Positions 25,428 through 33,855 of a stretch of DNA of 64,000 bases are shown piece after piece; within the stretch, counting starts at the first letter, position 1; each line of letters opens with the position of its first letter. The notes under the pieces are model-generated. The model searched no databases, was not told the origin of the DNA, and saw only the letters and a program-made list of their open reading frames with translations. The DNA comes from Arthrobacter sp. SLBN-112 (GTDB taxonomy: Bacteria; Actinomycetota; Actinomycetes; Actinomycetales; Micrococcaceae): the NCBI RefSeq assembly GCF_030944625.1, contig NZ_JAUSXY010000001.1, forward strand, positions 1,674,001-1,738,000, read 5' to 3'. A program made the translations under genes and the position numbers.

Positions 25428-26777
25428 ATGCCCTCCATCACTTCCATCAAGACCCAGGACGTCCGTTTCCCCACGTCCCTGGAGCTCGACGGTTCCGACG
25501 CGGTCAACGTTGACCCCGACTACTCCGCCGCCTATGTCGTCATCCGCACCGATGCGGGCGACGAAGGCCACGGATTCGTCTTCAGCTGCGGCCGCGGCAA
25601 TGAAATTCTGACCGCCGCCATCGACGCCTACGCCCGCCTTCTGATTGGCCGTGACATCGACGAACTCATCCAGGACCTGGGTGGCGCCTCCAGGCTCCTG
25701 GTCCACGACTCCCAGCTCCGCTGGCTGGGGCCCGAGAAGGGGGTCACCCAGATGGCCTGCGGCGCCCTGGTCAGCGCCCTGTGGGACATCCGTGGCCGCC
25801 GCGAAAACAAGCCGCTCTGGCTCCTCCTTGCCGAGATGACGCCCGAGGAACTGGTGAGCGTGGTGGACTTCACCCACATCCGCGACGCCCTCAGCCCGGA
25901 GGAAGCCCTTGAGATCCTCCGCGCTGGCCAGGAAGGCAAGGCCGAACGGATCGCCGCCCTCAAGGCAGACGGCTTCCCTGCCTACACCACCTCCCCGGGC
26001 TGGCTCGGCTACAGCGATGAGAAACTGGTCCGGCTGAGCAAGGAGGCGGCCGCGGAAGGCTTCTCCATGATCAAGCTCAAAGTGGGCGGCGACATCAACG
26101 ATGACCGCCGGCGCATGGCCCTGGCCCGGGAAGCAGTGGGCGCCCTGCCCATCGCCATTGACGCCAACCAGCGCTGGGAAGTCTCCGAGGCCATCGAGTG
26201 GGTGAACCAGCTGGCCGAATTCAACCCCTACTGGATCGAAGAGCCCACCAGCACGGATGACATCCTGGGCCACGCCGACATCCGCAAGGGTGTCACCCCG
26301 GTACGGGTGGCCACCGGAGAGGCCGTGGCGAGCCGGATCGTCTTCAAGCAGCTCCTCCAGGCCGGCGCCATCGATGTCCTGCAGCTGGACTCCACCCGCG
26401 TGGCCGGCGTCAACGAGAACATCGCCATCCTGCTGCTGGCAGCCAAGTTCGGGGTCCCCGTCTGCCCGCACGCCGGGGGAGTGGGCTTGTGCGAACTGGT
26501 CCAGCACTTCTCTTTCTTCGACTACGCAGTGGTGGGCCGCAGCCAGGAAAACCGCATGATCGAATTCGTGGACCACCTGCACGAGCACTTTGCCGAACCC
26601 GTCCGGATTATCGACGGCCGCTATGCCGCACCGGCACTGCCCGGCACGGGCGCCGAGATGCTCACCGCCTCCCGTGCCCGCTGGGAATTCCCTAGCGGCG
26701 CAGGCTGGCAGGAAGTGGGCAACCGGGCCGCCGTCACCGGCGGATCCCTGGCCGCGGCGGCAGGAGCCGGCCGATGA
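25428..26777 (+). CDS. L-fuconate dehydratase-type enolase-superfamily enzyme
   Basis: A 449-residue mandelate-racemase-group dehydratase. The line from [15 protein letters not shown] through [17 protein letters not shown] closely follows Xanthomonas L-fuconate dehydratase. The active site is complete: the KxK pair Lys216/Lys218, metal ligands Asp245, Glu271 and Glu298, and His348. It would convert a sugar acid to its 2-keto-3-deoxy form. Characterised relatives also accept L-galactonate and D-arabinonate, which share C2-C4 stereochemistry, and the downstream genes fit a pentonate better than L-fuconate. It is the first gene of a three-gene operon. Confidence 0.88.
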   Translation: MPSITSIKTQDVRFPTSLELDGSDAVNVDPDYSAAYVVIRTDAGDEGHGFVFSCGRGNEILTAAIDAYARLLIGRDIDELIQDLGGASRLLVHDSQLRWLGPEKGVTQMACGALVSALWDIRGRRENKPLWLLLAEMTPEELVSVVDFTHIRDALSPEEALEILRAGQEGKAERIAALKADGFPAYTTSPGWLGYSDEKLVRLSKEAAAEGFSMIKLKVGGDINDDRRRMALAREAVGALPIAIDANQRWEVSEAIEWVNQLAEFNPYWIEEPTSTDDILGHADIRKGVTPVRVATGEAVASRIVFKQLLQAGAIDVLQLDSTRVAGVNENIAILLLAAKFGVPVCPHAGGVGLCELVQHFSFFDYAVVGRSQENRMIEFVDHLHEHFAEPVRIIDGRYAAPALPGTGAEMLTASRARWEFPSGAGWQEVGNRAAVTGGSLAAAAGAGR

Positions 26778-28303
26778 CCGCGGCCCCCCAGGCAACGGCC
26801 GCCCCCGCCAAACCCACCACCGGGGAGCAGCTCGATGCCGCCGTCGGGGCCGCCCGCCGCGCCTTTGAGCAGGCCCGTATGGCGGACCCTCACCGGCGCG
26901 CCGGCTGGCTTGAAGCCATTGCCGCCGGCCTGGAGCAGGACGCTGCGGGACTGGTGGAGACCGCCGTGGCCGAAACGCACCTCGGGACGGCTCGGCTCGA
27001 AGGCGAACTGAAGCGCACCGTGTTCCAGCTGCGGCTCTTCGCGGCGGAAATCCGCCTTGGTGAGCACTTCGACGCCACTATCGACCACGCCGACCCCAAC
27101 TGGCCCATGGGCCCGCGCCCGGACCTTCGGCGCTACAACGTCCCGCTCGGCGTCGTCGGCGTCTTCGGCGCCTCCAACTTCCCCTTTGCGTTCAGCGTGA
27201 TGGGCGGGGACAGCGCGTCGGCCCTGGCGGCCGGCTGCGCGGTGGTCCACAAGGCCCATGATGCCCACGGCGGACTTGCGGCCCGCACCGCGGCCACGGT
27301 GATCCGTGCCCTGGAGGGTACCGGGGCGCCGTCGGGCCTGTTCTCCATGGTGACCGGGCGGCAGGCCGGCGAGGCACTCGTGGACCACCCCTCGGTGAAA
27401 GCCATCGGCTTTACCGGGTCCACCGCGGGCGGCCGGGCCCTGCTCGACCGCATCGCCGCCCGGCCCGAGCCCATCCCGTTCTTCGGCGAGCTCGGCGGCA
27501 TCAACGCTGTCTTCGTCACGGCCGGGGCCTGGGCGGCCCGGCGCACGGAAATCTTGGCCGACTATGCTGCCTCGTTCACCCTGGGCATGGGCCAGTTCTG
27601 CACCAAGCCCGGGCTGCTGTTCGTCCCTGCAGGGCAGGCTGACACCATTCGCCGCGAGCTGGCGCAGGCGCTGGCAGGATTCACACCCGCCCGGCTGCTC
27701 AGCCCCCGCCTGCACGACGGGTACAGCGATGCCGTCAGCCGGCTCCGGGACACCGACGGCGTGGACGTCCTGGTGGAAGGCAACTTTGCCGAGGAACCGG
27801 CCCCCACTGTCCTGCTCACCACCGCCGACGAGGTCCGGAAGAACCCGGAGCTGCTCCGCCAGGAGATGTTCGGGCCGGCCAGCCTGTTGGTCGAGTACGA
27901 CGACGAGTCCGGGTTGCCGGCCTTGGCCGGACTGCTGGAAGGGCAGCTGACCACCACGCTCCAGGCAGAAGCGGACGACGACGTCGCCGCGCTCGCTGCC
28001 CGGCTGGCGGACATCAGCGGCCGGGTCCTGTGGAACGGCTGGCCCACCGGCGTCACCGTCAGCTACGCCCAGCACCACGGCGGCCCATACCCGGCCACCA
28101 CCTCAAACACCACCTCGGTAGGGACGGCGGCGATCCGCCGGTTCCTGCGGCCTGTGGCGTACCAGTCCTTCCCCGCCCAGCGGTTGCCCGAACCATTGCG
28201 GGACAGCAATCCCTGGCAGGTCCCGCAAAGGGTCGACGGCGTCTGGCAGCGCCCGTCCGGCGCCGCAGCCGGGGCCGAGGCCATCCAGGAGGACAAGCGA
28301 TGA
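26774..28303 (+). CDS. 2-oxoglutarate semialdehyde dehydrogenase (2,5-dioxovalerate dehydrogenase)
   Basis: A 509-residue aldehyde dehydrogenase. The catalytic Cys276 is in GQFCTKPG and the glutamate in FGELGG. The [20 protein letters not shown] and GGPYPATTS segments are those of the type III 2-oxoglutarate-semialdehyde dehydrogenases found with sugar-acid and hydroxyproline genes. It would make 2-oxoglutarate, feeding the citric acid cycle. The ATG overlaps the dehydratase stop and its own TGA overlaps the next ATG, so all three proteins are translationally coupled. Confidence 0.88.
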   Translation: MTAAPQATAAPAKPTTGEQLDAAVGAARRAFEQARMADPHRRAGWLEAIAAGLEQDAAGLVETAVAETHLGTARLEGELKRTVFQLRLFAAEIRLGEHFDATIDHADPNWPMGPRPDLRRYNVPLGVVGVFGASNFPFAFSVMGGDSASALAAGCAVVHKAHDAHGGLAARTAATVIRALEGTGAPSGLFSMVTGRQAGEALVDHPSVKAIGFTGSTAGGRALLDRIAARPEPIPFFGELGGINAVFVTAGAWAARRTEILADYAASFTLGMGQFCTKPGLLFVPAGQADTIRRELAQALAGFTPARLLSPRLHDGYSDAVSRLRDTDGVDVLVEGNFAEEPAPTVLLTTADEVRKNPELLRQEMFGPASLLVEYDDESGLPALAGLLEGQLTTTLQAEADDDVAALAARLADISGRVLWNGWPTGVTVSYAQHHGGPYPATTSNTTSVGTAAIRRFLRPVAYQSFPAQRLPEPLRDSNPWQVPQRVDGVWQRPSGAAAGAEAIQEDKR

Positions 28304-29499
28304 ACGGCATGGGCCTGGAGGACGTCCACGCAGTCCTTCCCGAGGACGCGGACCAGGCCCTGCTGATCGGGCGGGTCTGGGATGTCGGCAGCGGCGGACC
28401 ACGCGTCGTGGCCGTCAGCGGAAGCAATGTCTTTGACCTGCACCGCCTCGCCGAAACGGTCGCGGATCTCCTGGAGTTGCCCGATCCCGCCGCAGCCGTC
28501 CGCGTAGCCCTGACAGATCCCACCCTGGCGGAACCGCGGTGGAAGACGGCCGACGTCATCAACGCCTCCCTGGAGGGTGACTACACCCGGACCCGGCTGC
28601 TGGCCCCCGTGGACCTCCAGGTCATCAAGGCCTGCGGCGTCACGTTCGTGGACAGCATGATCGAACGTGTCATCGAGGAGCGCTGCGGGGGCGACGCCGG
28701 ACGCGCAGCAGAGGTCCGGGAGCTGGTGGGCCGCGCCCTGGGCGGAAGCATTTCCGCCCTGCGGCCGGGATCGCCGGAAGCCGCCGAAGCCAAACGCGTC
28801 CTGGTCTCCGAAGGCCTGTGGTCGCAGTACCTGGAAGTGGGGATCGGCCCGGACCCGGAGGTCTTCACCAAAGCCCCGGTCCTCTCCTCGGTGGGCCTGG
28901 GCGCCGAGATCGGCATCCCTGCCTTCTCGTCCTGGAACAACCCGGAGCCGGAGCTGGTCCTGATCGCCACCTCCGGCGGCACAGTGGTGGGTGCGACGCT
29001 CGGCAACGACGTGAACCTGCGTGATGTTGAAGGCAGGAGCGCGCTGCTGCTGGGCAAGGCCAAGGACAACAACGCCTCCAGCGCGCTGGGACCGCTGATC
29101 CGGCTGTTCGACGCGCAATTCACCCTGGATACGCTTCGCGACGAGGAGATCCTGCTGCGCGTCGAAGGCCCGGACGGCTACCTGCTGGAGGGCCGGAACA
29201 GCGTGTCCCGGATCAGCAGGCCGTTCGAGGAGCTCGTGGCGGCAACGCACGGGAAGCACCATCAGTATCCGGACGGTTTCGCACTGTTCACGGGGACCCT
29301 GTTCGCCCCGACGCAGGACCGCGACGTGCCCGGCCAGGGCTTCACCCACAAACACGGTGACCGGGTGACCATTCGCAGCCGCCACCTGGGCGCCCTGATG
29401 AACCGGGTGGGGCCCTGTGAAGAACTGCCGGAGTGGTCATTCGGCCTTCGCCGGCTGTTCGCGTACCTGGCCGCGCAGCGGCAGGAGGCGCGGGCGTAG
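28300..29499 (+). CDS. 2-keto-3-deoxy-pentonate dehydratase (XylX-like, FAH superfamily)
   Basis: A 399-residue fumarylacetoacetate-hydrolase-fold protein. LLAPVDLQVIKACGVTF, the EGLWSQYLEVGIGPDPEVFTK region, WNNPEPELVL, GNDVNLRDVEGRSALLL and GQGFTHKHGD closely match Caulobacter XylX, which dehydrates 2-keto-3-deoxy-D-xylonate to 2-oxoglutarate semialdehyde in the Weimberg pathway. Together with the upstream dehydrogenase this predicts breakdown of a five-carbon acid to 2-oxoglutarate. The competing idea, a diketo-deoxyfuconate hydrolase yielding pyruvate and lactate, would leave the semialdehyde dehydrogenase without a job. Confidence 0.87.
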   Translation: MNGMGLEDVHAVLPEDADQALLIGRVWDVGSGGPRVVAVSGSNVFDLHRLAETVADLLELPDPAAAVRVALTDPTLAEPRWKTADVINASLEGDYTRTRLLAPVDLQVIKACGVTFVDSMIERVIEERCGGDAGRAAEVRELVGRALGGSISALRPGSPEAAEAKRVLVSEGLWSQYLEVGIGPDPEVFTKAPVLSSVGLGAEIGIPAFSSWNNPEPELVLIATSGGTVVGATLGNDVNLRDVEGRSALLLGKAKDNNASSALGPLIRLFDAQFTLDTLRDEEILLRVEGPDGYLLEGRNSVSRISRPFEELVAATHGKHHQYPDGFALFTGTLFAPTQDRDVPGQGFTHKHGDRVTIRSRHLGALMNRVGPCEELPEWSFGLRRLFAYLAAQRQEARA

Positions 29500-29518
29500 T
29501 TGTGATGCAAAAACGTAC

Positions 29519-29551
29519 GACGCCGGCACCCTGGTGGGTGCCGGCGTCTTT
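29519..29551. terminator. Hairpin terminator of the sugar-acid operon
   Basis: A perfect 13-bp stem (GACGCCGGCACCC and its complement) with a TGGT loop followed by TTT. It sits 20 bp after the dehydratase stop and before the convergent acidic-protein gene. Confidence 0.8.
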
Positions 29552-29584
29552 CGTCGCTTGGGGGTGTTTTGGCGCCTGAGGCGC

Positions 29585-29878
29585 CTAGCTGTTGTCCGGC
29601 TTGGCGGGGCTCTCCGGGTCCTCCTGCTTGGCGGGTTCGTCGGAGAGGCCCTGCGGGGTCAGGTCCAGGTCCTCGGTGTTCTCCGGGGCCTCCGGCGCTT
29701 CACCGGTTTCGGCTGCCTTGAGGTTGCCGGTGTCGTCCAGGGCCGGGTTGGCGCCCTCCACGACGGTGGGGTCCTTCTTCCCGGAGCCGGAACCGGAGCC
29801 TGCATTGAGTTGGGCGGTGCTGCTGGATCCCGTGTTGGTGGGGTCGTTCTCGTCGATCGAAGTGGGCTCGTTCGTCAT
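29585..29878 (-). CDS. Small acidic, Ser/Gly/Pro-rich disordered protein
   Basis: A 97-residue hydrophilic protein (MTNEPTSIDENDPTNTGSSS at the start, a GSGSGSGKK linker in the middle, Glu/Pro-rich end) without any hydrophobic core. No family recognised. It is unlike the acidic protein at 17573-17878 in sequence but similar in composition. AGAGGA precedes the ATG. It diverges from ackA and converges on the sugar-acid operon. Confidence 0.62.
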   Translation of the reverse strand: MTNEPTSIDENDPTNTGSSSTAQLNAGSGSGSGKKDPTVVEGANPALDDTGNLKAAETGEAPEAPENTEDLDLTPQGLSDEPAKQEDPESPAKPDNS

Positions 29879-30017
29879 GGAAATGTCCTCTCGGCGTGGT
29901 CCAGCCTTGTCCGCCGACCATAGGCACAGCCGGGGTGCATGCGCAAGGAAGGGCTCGCTGTAGCCCGGCACATATAGTGGGGTTTGAACTGCTGACGCCA
30001 GGCTGAGGAGGCCCCGC

Positions 30018-31178
30018 ATGCTCGTGCTCGTCATCAACTCCGGCTCGTCGTCGCTGAAGTACCAAGTCCGCGACGTGGCGGCCGGGACGGTCCTCACCGA
30101 GGGGCTGATCGAGAAGATCGGCATGGGCAACGGTGGCAGCGGCGACGGCGAGATCGAGGGGCCCCGGGACCATGCGGAGGCGCTGGAGGAAGTGGACGCG
30201 GCCATCCACCGGGAGCTTGGCGGCCTGGAGCTGGAGGCGGTGGGCCACCGGGTGGTCCACGGCGGCGAGCGGTTCGCCGAGCCGGTGCTGATCGACAACG
30301 AGATCACCCGTGCCATCGAACGCCTCAACCCGTTGGCGCCGCTGCACAACCCTGCCAACGTCCTGGGGATCCGCGCCATCACCAAAAAGTGGCCCTCGAT
30401 GCCCCAGGTGGCCGTGTTCGATACCGCCTTCCACCGCACCCTGCCAGAGCATGCCTGGCGCTACGCCGTCCCGGACGAGCTGTACACCAACCATGGGATC
30501 CGCCGGTACGGCTTCCACGGCACCTCGAACGAGTACGTTGCCCGCCGGTCCGCCGCGCTGCTGGACCTCCCCTTGGAGGAGTTCGACGGCGTGATCGCCC
30601 ACCTGGGCAACGGCGCCTCCGTGACTGCCATCCGCGGCGGACACTCCGTGGACACGTCCATGGGATTCACCCCGCTTGAGGGCCTGGTGATGGGAACCCG
30701 CTCGGGCGACCTGGACCCCTCCATCCTGGTGTTCCTCGGTCGCGCCGGATGGTCGCCGGAGGACATCGACACCATGCTGAACCGCGAATCGGGCCTCAAG
30801 GGCCTGGCCGGCAACAACGACATGCGCTCCGTGGTGGAAGCCGCCGAAGCCGGCGACGCCAAAGCCTCCATGGCGCTGGCGGTGGCGTCCTACCGGCTGG
30901 CCAAGTACATCGGCGGCTACCACGTGGCAGTCGGCGGGGCCAAGGCAGTGGTGTTTACCGCGGGCATTGGTGAGAATTCCGCCCAGTTCCGGGCCCTGGT
31001 GGCGGACCGGCTGGGCGCCCTGGGCATAGAGCTCGACGCCGGCCTGAACGCCGGGCGGTCAAAGGAACCCCGCGTGATTTCCACGCCGTCCTCCGCGATT
31101 CCCGTCCTGGTGGTTCCCACGGACGAGGAACGCGCGATCGCCGAGGCGACGGCCGCCGTCGTAAGTTCAACCCGGTAG
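30018..31178 (+). CDS. ackA: Acetate kinase
   Basis: A 386-residue ASKHA-fold kinase that interconverts acetyl phosphate and acetate with ADP/ATP. Standard motifs are present: LVINSGSSSLKYQ at the N-terminus, RYGFHGTSNEYV, AHLGNGASV, and MGTRSGDLDP. GAGGAGG precedes the ATG. With pta it forms the acetate-overflow and acetate-use route, and here it would also handle acetyl-CoA released by phenylacetate breakdown. A GNAT gene follows 5 bp downstream. Confidence 0.96.
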   Translation: MLVLVINSGSSSLKYQVRDVAAGTVLTEGLIEKIGMGNGGSGDGEIEGPRDHAEALEEVDAAIHRELGGLELEAVGHRVVHGGERFAEPVLIDNEITRAIERLNPLAPLHNPANVLGIRAITKKWPSMPQVAVFDTAFHRTLPEHAWRYAVPDELYTNHGIRRYGFHGTSNEYVARRSAALLDLPLEEFDGVIAHLGNGASVTAIRGGHSVDTSMGFTPLEGLVMGTRSGDLDPSILVFLGRAGWSPEDIDTMLNRESGLKGLAGNNDMRSVVEAAEAGDAKASMALAVASYRLAKYIGGYHVAVGGAKAVVFTAGIGENSAQFRALVADRLGALGIELDAGLNAGRSKEPRVISTPSSAIPVLVVPTDEERAIAEATAAVVSSTR

Positions 31179-31183
31179 CCGGC

Positions 31184-31756
31184 ATGCCGGACATTCTGCT
31201 GCCAATCCGCACCAACCGGCTGGTCCTGCGGCGCTTCGAAGGAAGCGACCTGGACGCCTTCCACGCCTACCATCGCCTGCCGGAGACCGCCCGGTTCCTG
31301 CCCGGGCCGGCCAAGAGCTACACCAAGTCCATGGAGTCTGTGGGCAAGTACGCCAACTTCGTGTACGAAAAGGAGGGCGACTGGATCTGCCTGGCCATCG
31401 AGGCCAAGGAGGAGCCGGGCCTCCTGGGCGAAGTGGTGCTCAAGTGGCTCCCGGGCCGCGGGCAGGCCGAGGTGGGCTGGTCCATGGCACCGCAGGCGCG
31501 CGGCAAGGGGTACGCCACCGAGGCGGCAGCGGCGGTCCTGGACCTCGGCTTCGGGGAGCTCGGCCTGCACCGGATCGAGGCGCGGCTGGACGAACTCAAT
31601 ACCGCCTCCGCCGGCATCTGCCAGCGATTGGGGATGCGGCTGGAAGCGCGGCATGTGGACAAGTGGTTCTACAAAGACCAGTGGGCCACCGAACTGGTCT
31701 ATGCCGTCCTGGCCGACGAATGGAGCCGGGACAGGAACCCTACGCCCGGCCCTTGA
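31184..31756 (+). CDS. GNAT-family N-acetyltransferase (RimJ/RimL type)
   Basis: A 190-residue acetyltransferase: TNRLVLRRFEGSDLDAF at the start, the beta-strand GEVVLKWLPG, the acetyl-CoA pyrophosphate loop PQARGKGYATEAAAAVL, and the final GLHRIEARLDELNTAS and RLGMRLEARHVDKWF. The substrate is unknown. It is probably co-transcribed with ackA. Its last 17 bp overlap the end of the convergent quinone oxidoreductase gene. Confidence 0.88.
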   Translation: MPDILLPIRTNRLVLRRFEGSDLDAFHAYHRLPETARFLPGPAKSYTKSMESVGKYANFVYEKEGDWICLAIEAKEEPGLLGEVVLKWLPGRGQAEVGWSMAPQARGKGYATEAAAAVLDLGFGELGLHRIEARLDELNTASAGICQRLGMRLEARHVDKWFYKDQWATELVYAVLADEWSRDRNPTPGP

Positions 31757-32936
31757 GGATCAGGTTCCAATAGATCTTCGGGAACAGATCCCGGTCCACC
31801 ATCCAGGACAATCTGCTTTCATTCCACGTGGGGACCTGCGGGATGGTGGGCTTGATCCGGTACTGGTCGTCGAATTCGGCGAACACCACGGTGTCCCGCG
31901 ACACCGTGAACGGGCACACCGAGTAGCCGTCATACTTCGCGCGCAGCGGCCTTCCCTTGCGGGCGGCCACCAGGTTCCTGGCCAGGACCTTGGTCTGCTT
32001 GCGCAGGGCGCCGCCAGACTTGGAGTTGGTGGTCCCCGCGGCGTCGCCCAAGGACCACACATTGGGGTACCGCAGGTGCCGGAGCGTCTGGCGGTCCACC
32101 TCCACGAAGCCCTCGGAGTCGCCGGCGGCGGGCAGGTCGGTGGTTTTCAGCCAGTCCGGGGCCGACTGCGGCGGGACGGCGTTGAGGACGTCATACTCCA
32201 GGTCCTCGGTGGTGTTTGCGGCATGGTCGCGGATGGTGGCCCTGCGCTCGCCGGCGTTGACGGCAATCAGTTCGCTGTTGGTCCGAAGCTCGATCCCGTA
32301 CTCGGCGATCTTCCGGTCCAGTTCCCGGTCCACTTCCGGAACCCCGAACACGGTGGGATACGGCTGGACCATCACCACGCGGATGTTGTCCAGGACCCCC
32401 TGTTCCCGCCAGTAGTCGCAGGCAAGGTACATGGGTTTCTGGGCGGCCCCGCCGCACTTGATGGGACCCGCCGGCATGGTGAAGATGGCGGTGCCGGAGG
32501 TCATGGCACTGAGCAGCGTCCAGGCTTTGGGGGCAAGCTCGAACTCGTAATGGGACGCGCCGTAGGGCGAGTGGACGGCGTCGGACAGGCCCGGCACGGC
32601 GTCCCAGTCATACTGGAGCCCGGGGCAGGCCACCAGCTGCCCGTAGCCAACGGTGGCCCCGGATTCCAGGGTGACCGTGTTGGCGTTGGCGTCCACGTCC
32701 ACCGCCGCGTCCCGGATCCAGGTGACGCCCCGCGGTGTCACCGACTCCTGGGTCCGGACGGCCTCCTTGGCCTGTGCCCGCCCACCCGCGATATGCGAGA
32801 ACAATGGTTGGTAAAGGTGGTGGTCCTTGGGCTCGATGACCGCAACGTCCTTCACGCCGTAGCGCTGCAACCTGGCCGCCAGGGAGATGCCGGCGTTGCC
32901 GCCGCCGATGATCAATACCTCGTGCCGGGCAGCCAC
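31740..32936 (-). CDS. sqr: Sulfide:quinone oxidoreductase-like flavoprotein
   Basis: A 398-residue two-dinucleotide-fold flavoprotein. The FAD motif is IIGGGNAGISLAARL at residues 9-23. Cys161 (GPIKCGGAAQK) and Cys341 (YSVCPFTVS) occupy the places of the two catalytic cysteines of type II (mitochondrial-like) sulfide:quinone oxidoreductase, which passes electrons from sulfide to menaquinone at the membrane surface. The C-terminal segment is amphipathic (IYWNLILKGRA). No rhodanese or persulfide dioxygenase is adjacent. GTG start; it follows the DUF2945 gene by 4 bp. Confidence 0.85.
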   Translation of the reverse strand: MAARHEVLIIGGGNAGISLAARLQRYGVKDVAVIEPKDHHLYQPLFSHIAGGRAQAKEAVRTQESVTPRGVTWIRDAAVDVDANANTVTLESGATVGYGQLVACPGLQYDWDAVPGLSDAVHSPYGASHYEFELAPKAWTLLSAMTSGTAIFTMPAGPIKCGGAAQKPMYLACDYWREQGVLDNIRVVMVQPYPTVFGVPEVDRELDRKIAEYGIELRTNSELIAVNAGERRATIRDHAANTTEDLEYDVLNAVPPQSAPDWLKTTDLPAAGDSEGFVEVDRQTLRHLRYPNVWSLGDAAGTTNSKSGGALRKQTKVLARNLVAARKGRPLRAKYDGYSVCPFTVSRDTVVFAEFDDQYRIKPTIPQVPTWNESRLSWMVDRDLFPKIYWNLILKGRA

Positions 32937-32940
32937 TGGA

Positions 32941-33147
32941 CTACTTTTTCTCGGTCAGGGCGGAGGCTTTGTGCGCCGCCCGGGCACCGGTCTTTGCCGA
33001 TTCCACCACGTACTGCGGCTCATCCTCGCTGGCGCGGTGCGTGTTGCCGTCGAGTTCGAAATCGCTGGTCTTCTTTTCCACGATCCTGCCGTGGGTCTTG
33101 CCCTGTGAGGTGTTCCACTCCACGTGCGTTCCCTTGCTCAGTGACAT
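32941..33147 (-). CDS. DUF2945 (Tudor-like) small protein
   Basis: A 68-residue basic protein: KGTHVEWNTSQGKTHGRIVEKKT, then ELDGNTHRASEDEPQYVVES and an Ala/Lys-rich tail. This is the DUF2945 (hypervirulence-associated Tudor-domain) pattern, a small SH3-like barrel of unknown function. AGAGGAG precedes the ATG. It is probably the first gene of a two-gene unit with the sulfide:quinone oxidoreductase. Confidence 0.8.
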   Translation of the reverse strand: MSLSKGTHVEWNTSQGKTHGRIVEKKTSDFELDGNTHRASEDEPQYVVESAKTGARAAHKASALTEKK

Positions 33148-33309
33148 GCCCGCTCCTCTGGTATCGCTGCGGAAAACAAGTGCCACACAATAGTAAGCAT
33201 GGTTAGCTTATTGGTGCATTGACAGGGATCCGGCAGCGGTCCAAGCTGGCGCTGTGCCTACCTGCCGGCCGAGCCGCGCCGGCACCAGGCGCTGTTCCAG
33301 GAGATCACG

Positions 33310-33763
33310 ATGCCAGTAGTAGAAGAATCCGTTGTCATCGCCCGGCCGCCGCAGGAAGTCTTCGATTTCCTGTCAAAGTTCGACAACACCGCAGCCTACG
33401 ATTCCTCGGTTACCGCCTCTGAGCAGGTGGGGGACGGCCCGGTGGGGATGGGAACCCGGGGTCGGGGAACAAGCAAGATCATGGGGCGCCGGTTCGACTG
33501 GACCGTCGAGGTGGTGGAGTTTGATCCCGCCCAGGCGGTTGGTGTCCCGCTCCGTTGAGGGAAGGCTGAACTTCACGGTGGCGTTCACACTGGAACCGGC
33601 CGATGGGGGGACCCGGGTCACCCAGCGGATTGACGCCGACTCCGGTTTGGGCGGCATCTTTGGCAAGATCGCCGACCCGCTGGTGGAGCGCGCCCAGGGA
33701 CGCACCGTCCGGGCCAACCTCGAAACACTCGCCGAGTGGCTGGCCGAGCACCCGCAGACGTGA
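33310..33763 (+). pseudogene. SRPBCC-family protein, interrupted by a frameshift
   Basis: Polyketide-cyclase-like (SRPBCC) ligand-binding domain of about 150 residues split between two frames. The first frame (PVVEESVVIARPPQEVFDFLSKFDNT start) stops at 33558; the second carries RSVEGRLNFTVAFTLEP and the C-terminal helix GKIADPLVERAQGRTVRANLE. Removing one C from the CCC at 33546-33548 joins them as AVGVRSVEGRLNF with a normal family spacing. Whether this is a real mutation or a base-call error cannot be told here. Confidence 0.8.
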
Positions 33764-33781
33764 ACTGAAGCCCTGCCCGCC

Positions 33782-33819
33782 GCAGCGCGGGCAAACGCAG
33801 GCAGCGCGGGCAAACGCAG
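33782..33819. repeat. 19-bp tandem duplication
   Basis: GCAGCGCGGGCAAACGCAG occurs at 33782-33800 and again at 33801-33819 with no spacer. It lies in the short gap between the SRPBCC and oligopeptidase B genes, next to a hairpin. Confidence 0.9.
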
Positions 33820-33855
33820 GCGTACGACGGCGGGACGCGCCCGCCGTCGTACGCC
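33819..33855. terminator. Hairpin between SRPBCC and oligopeptidase B genes
   Basis: A perfect 16-bp stem (GGCGTACGACGGCGGG and its complement) around an ACGCG loop lies directly after the ptrB stop codon and between convergent genes. Confidence 0.75.
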
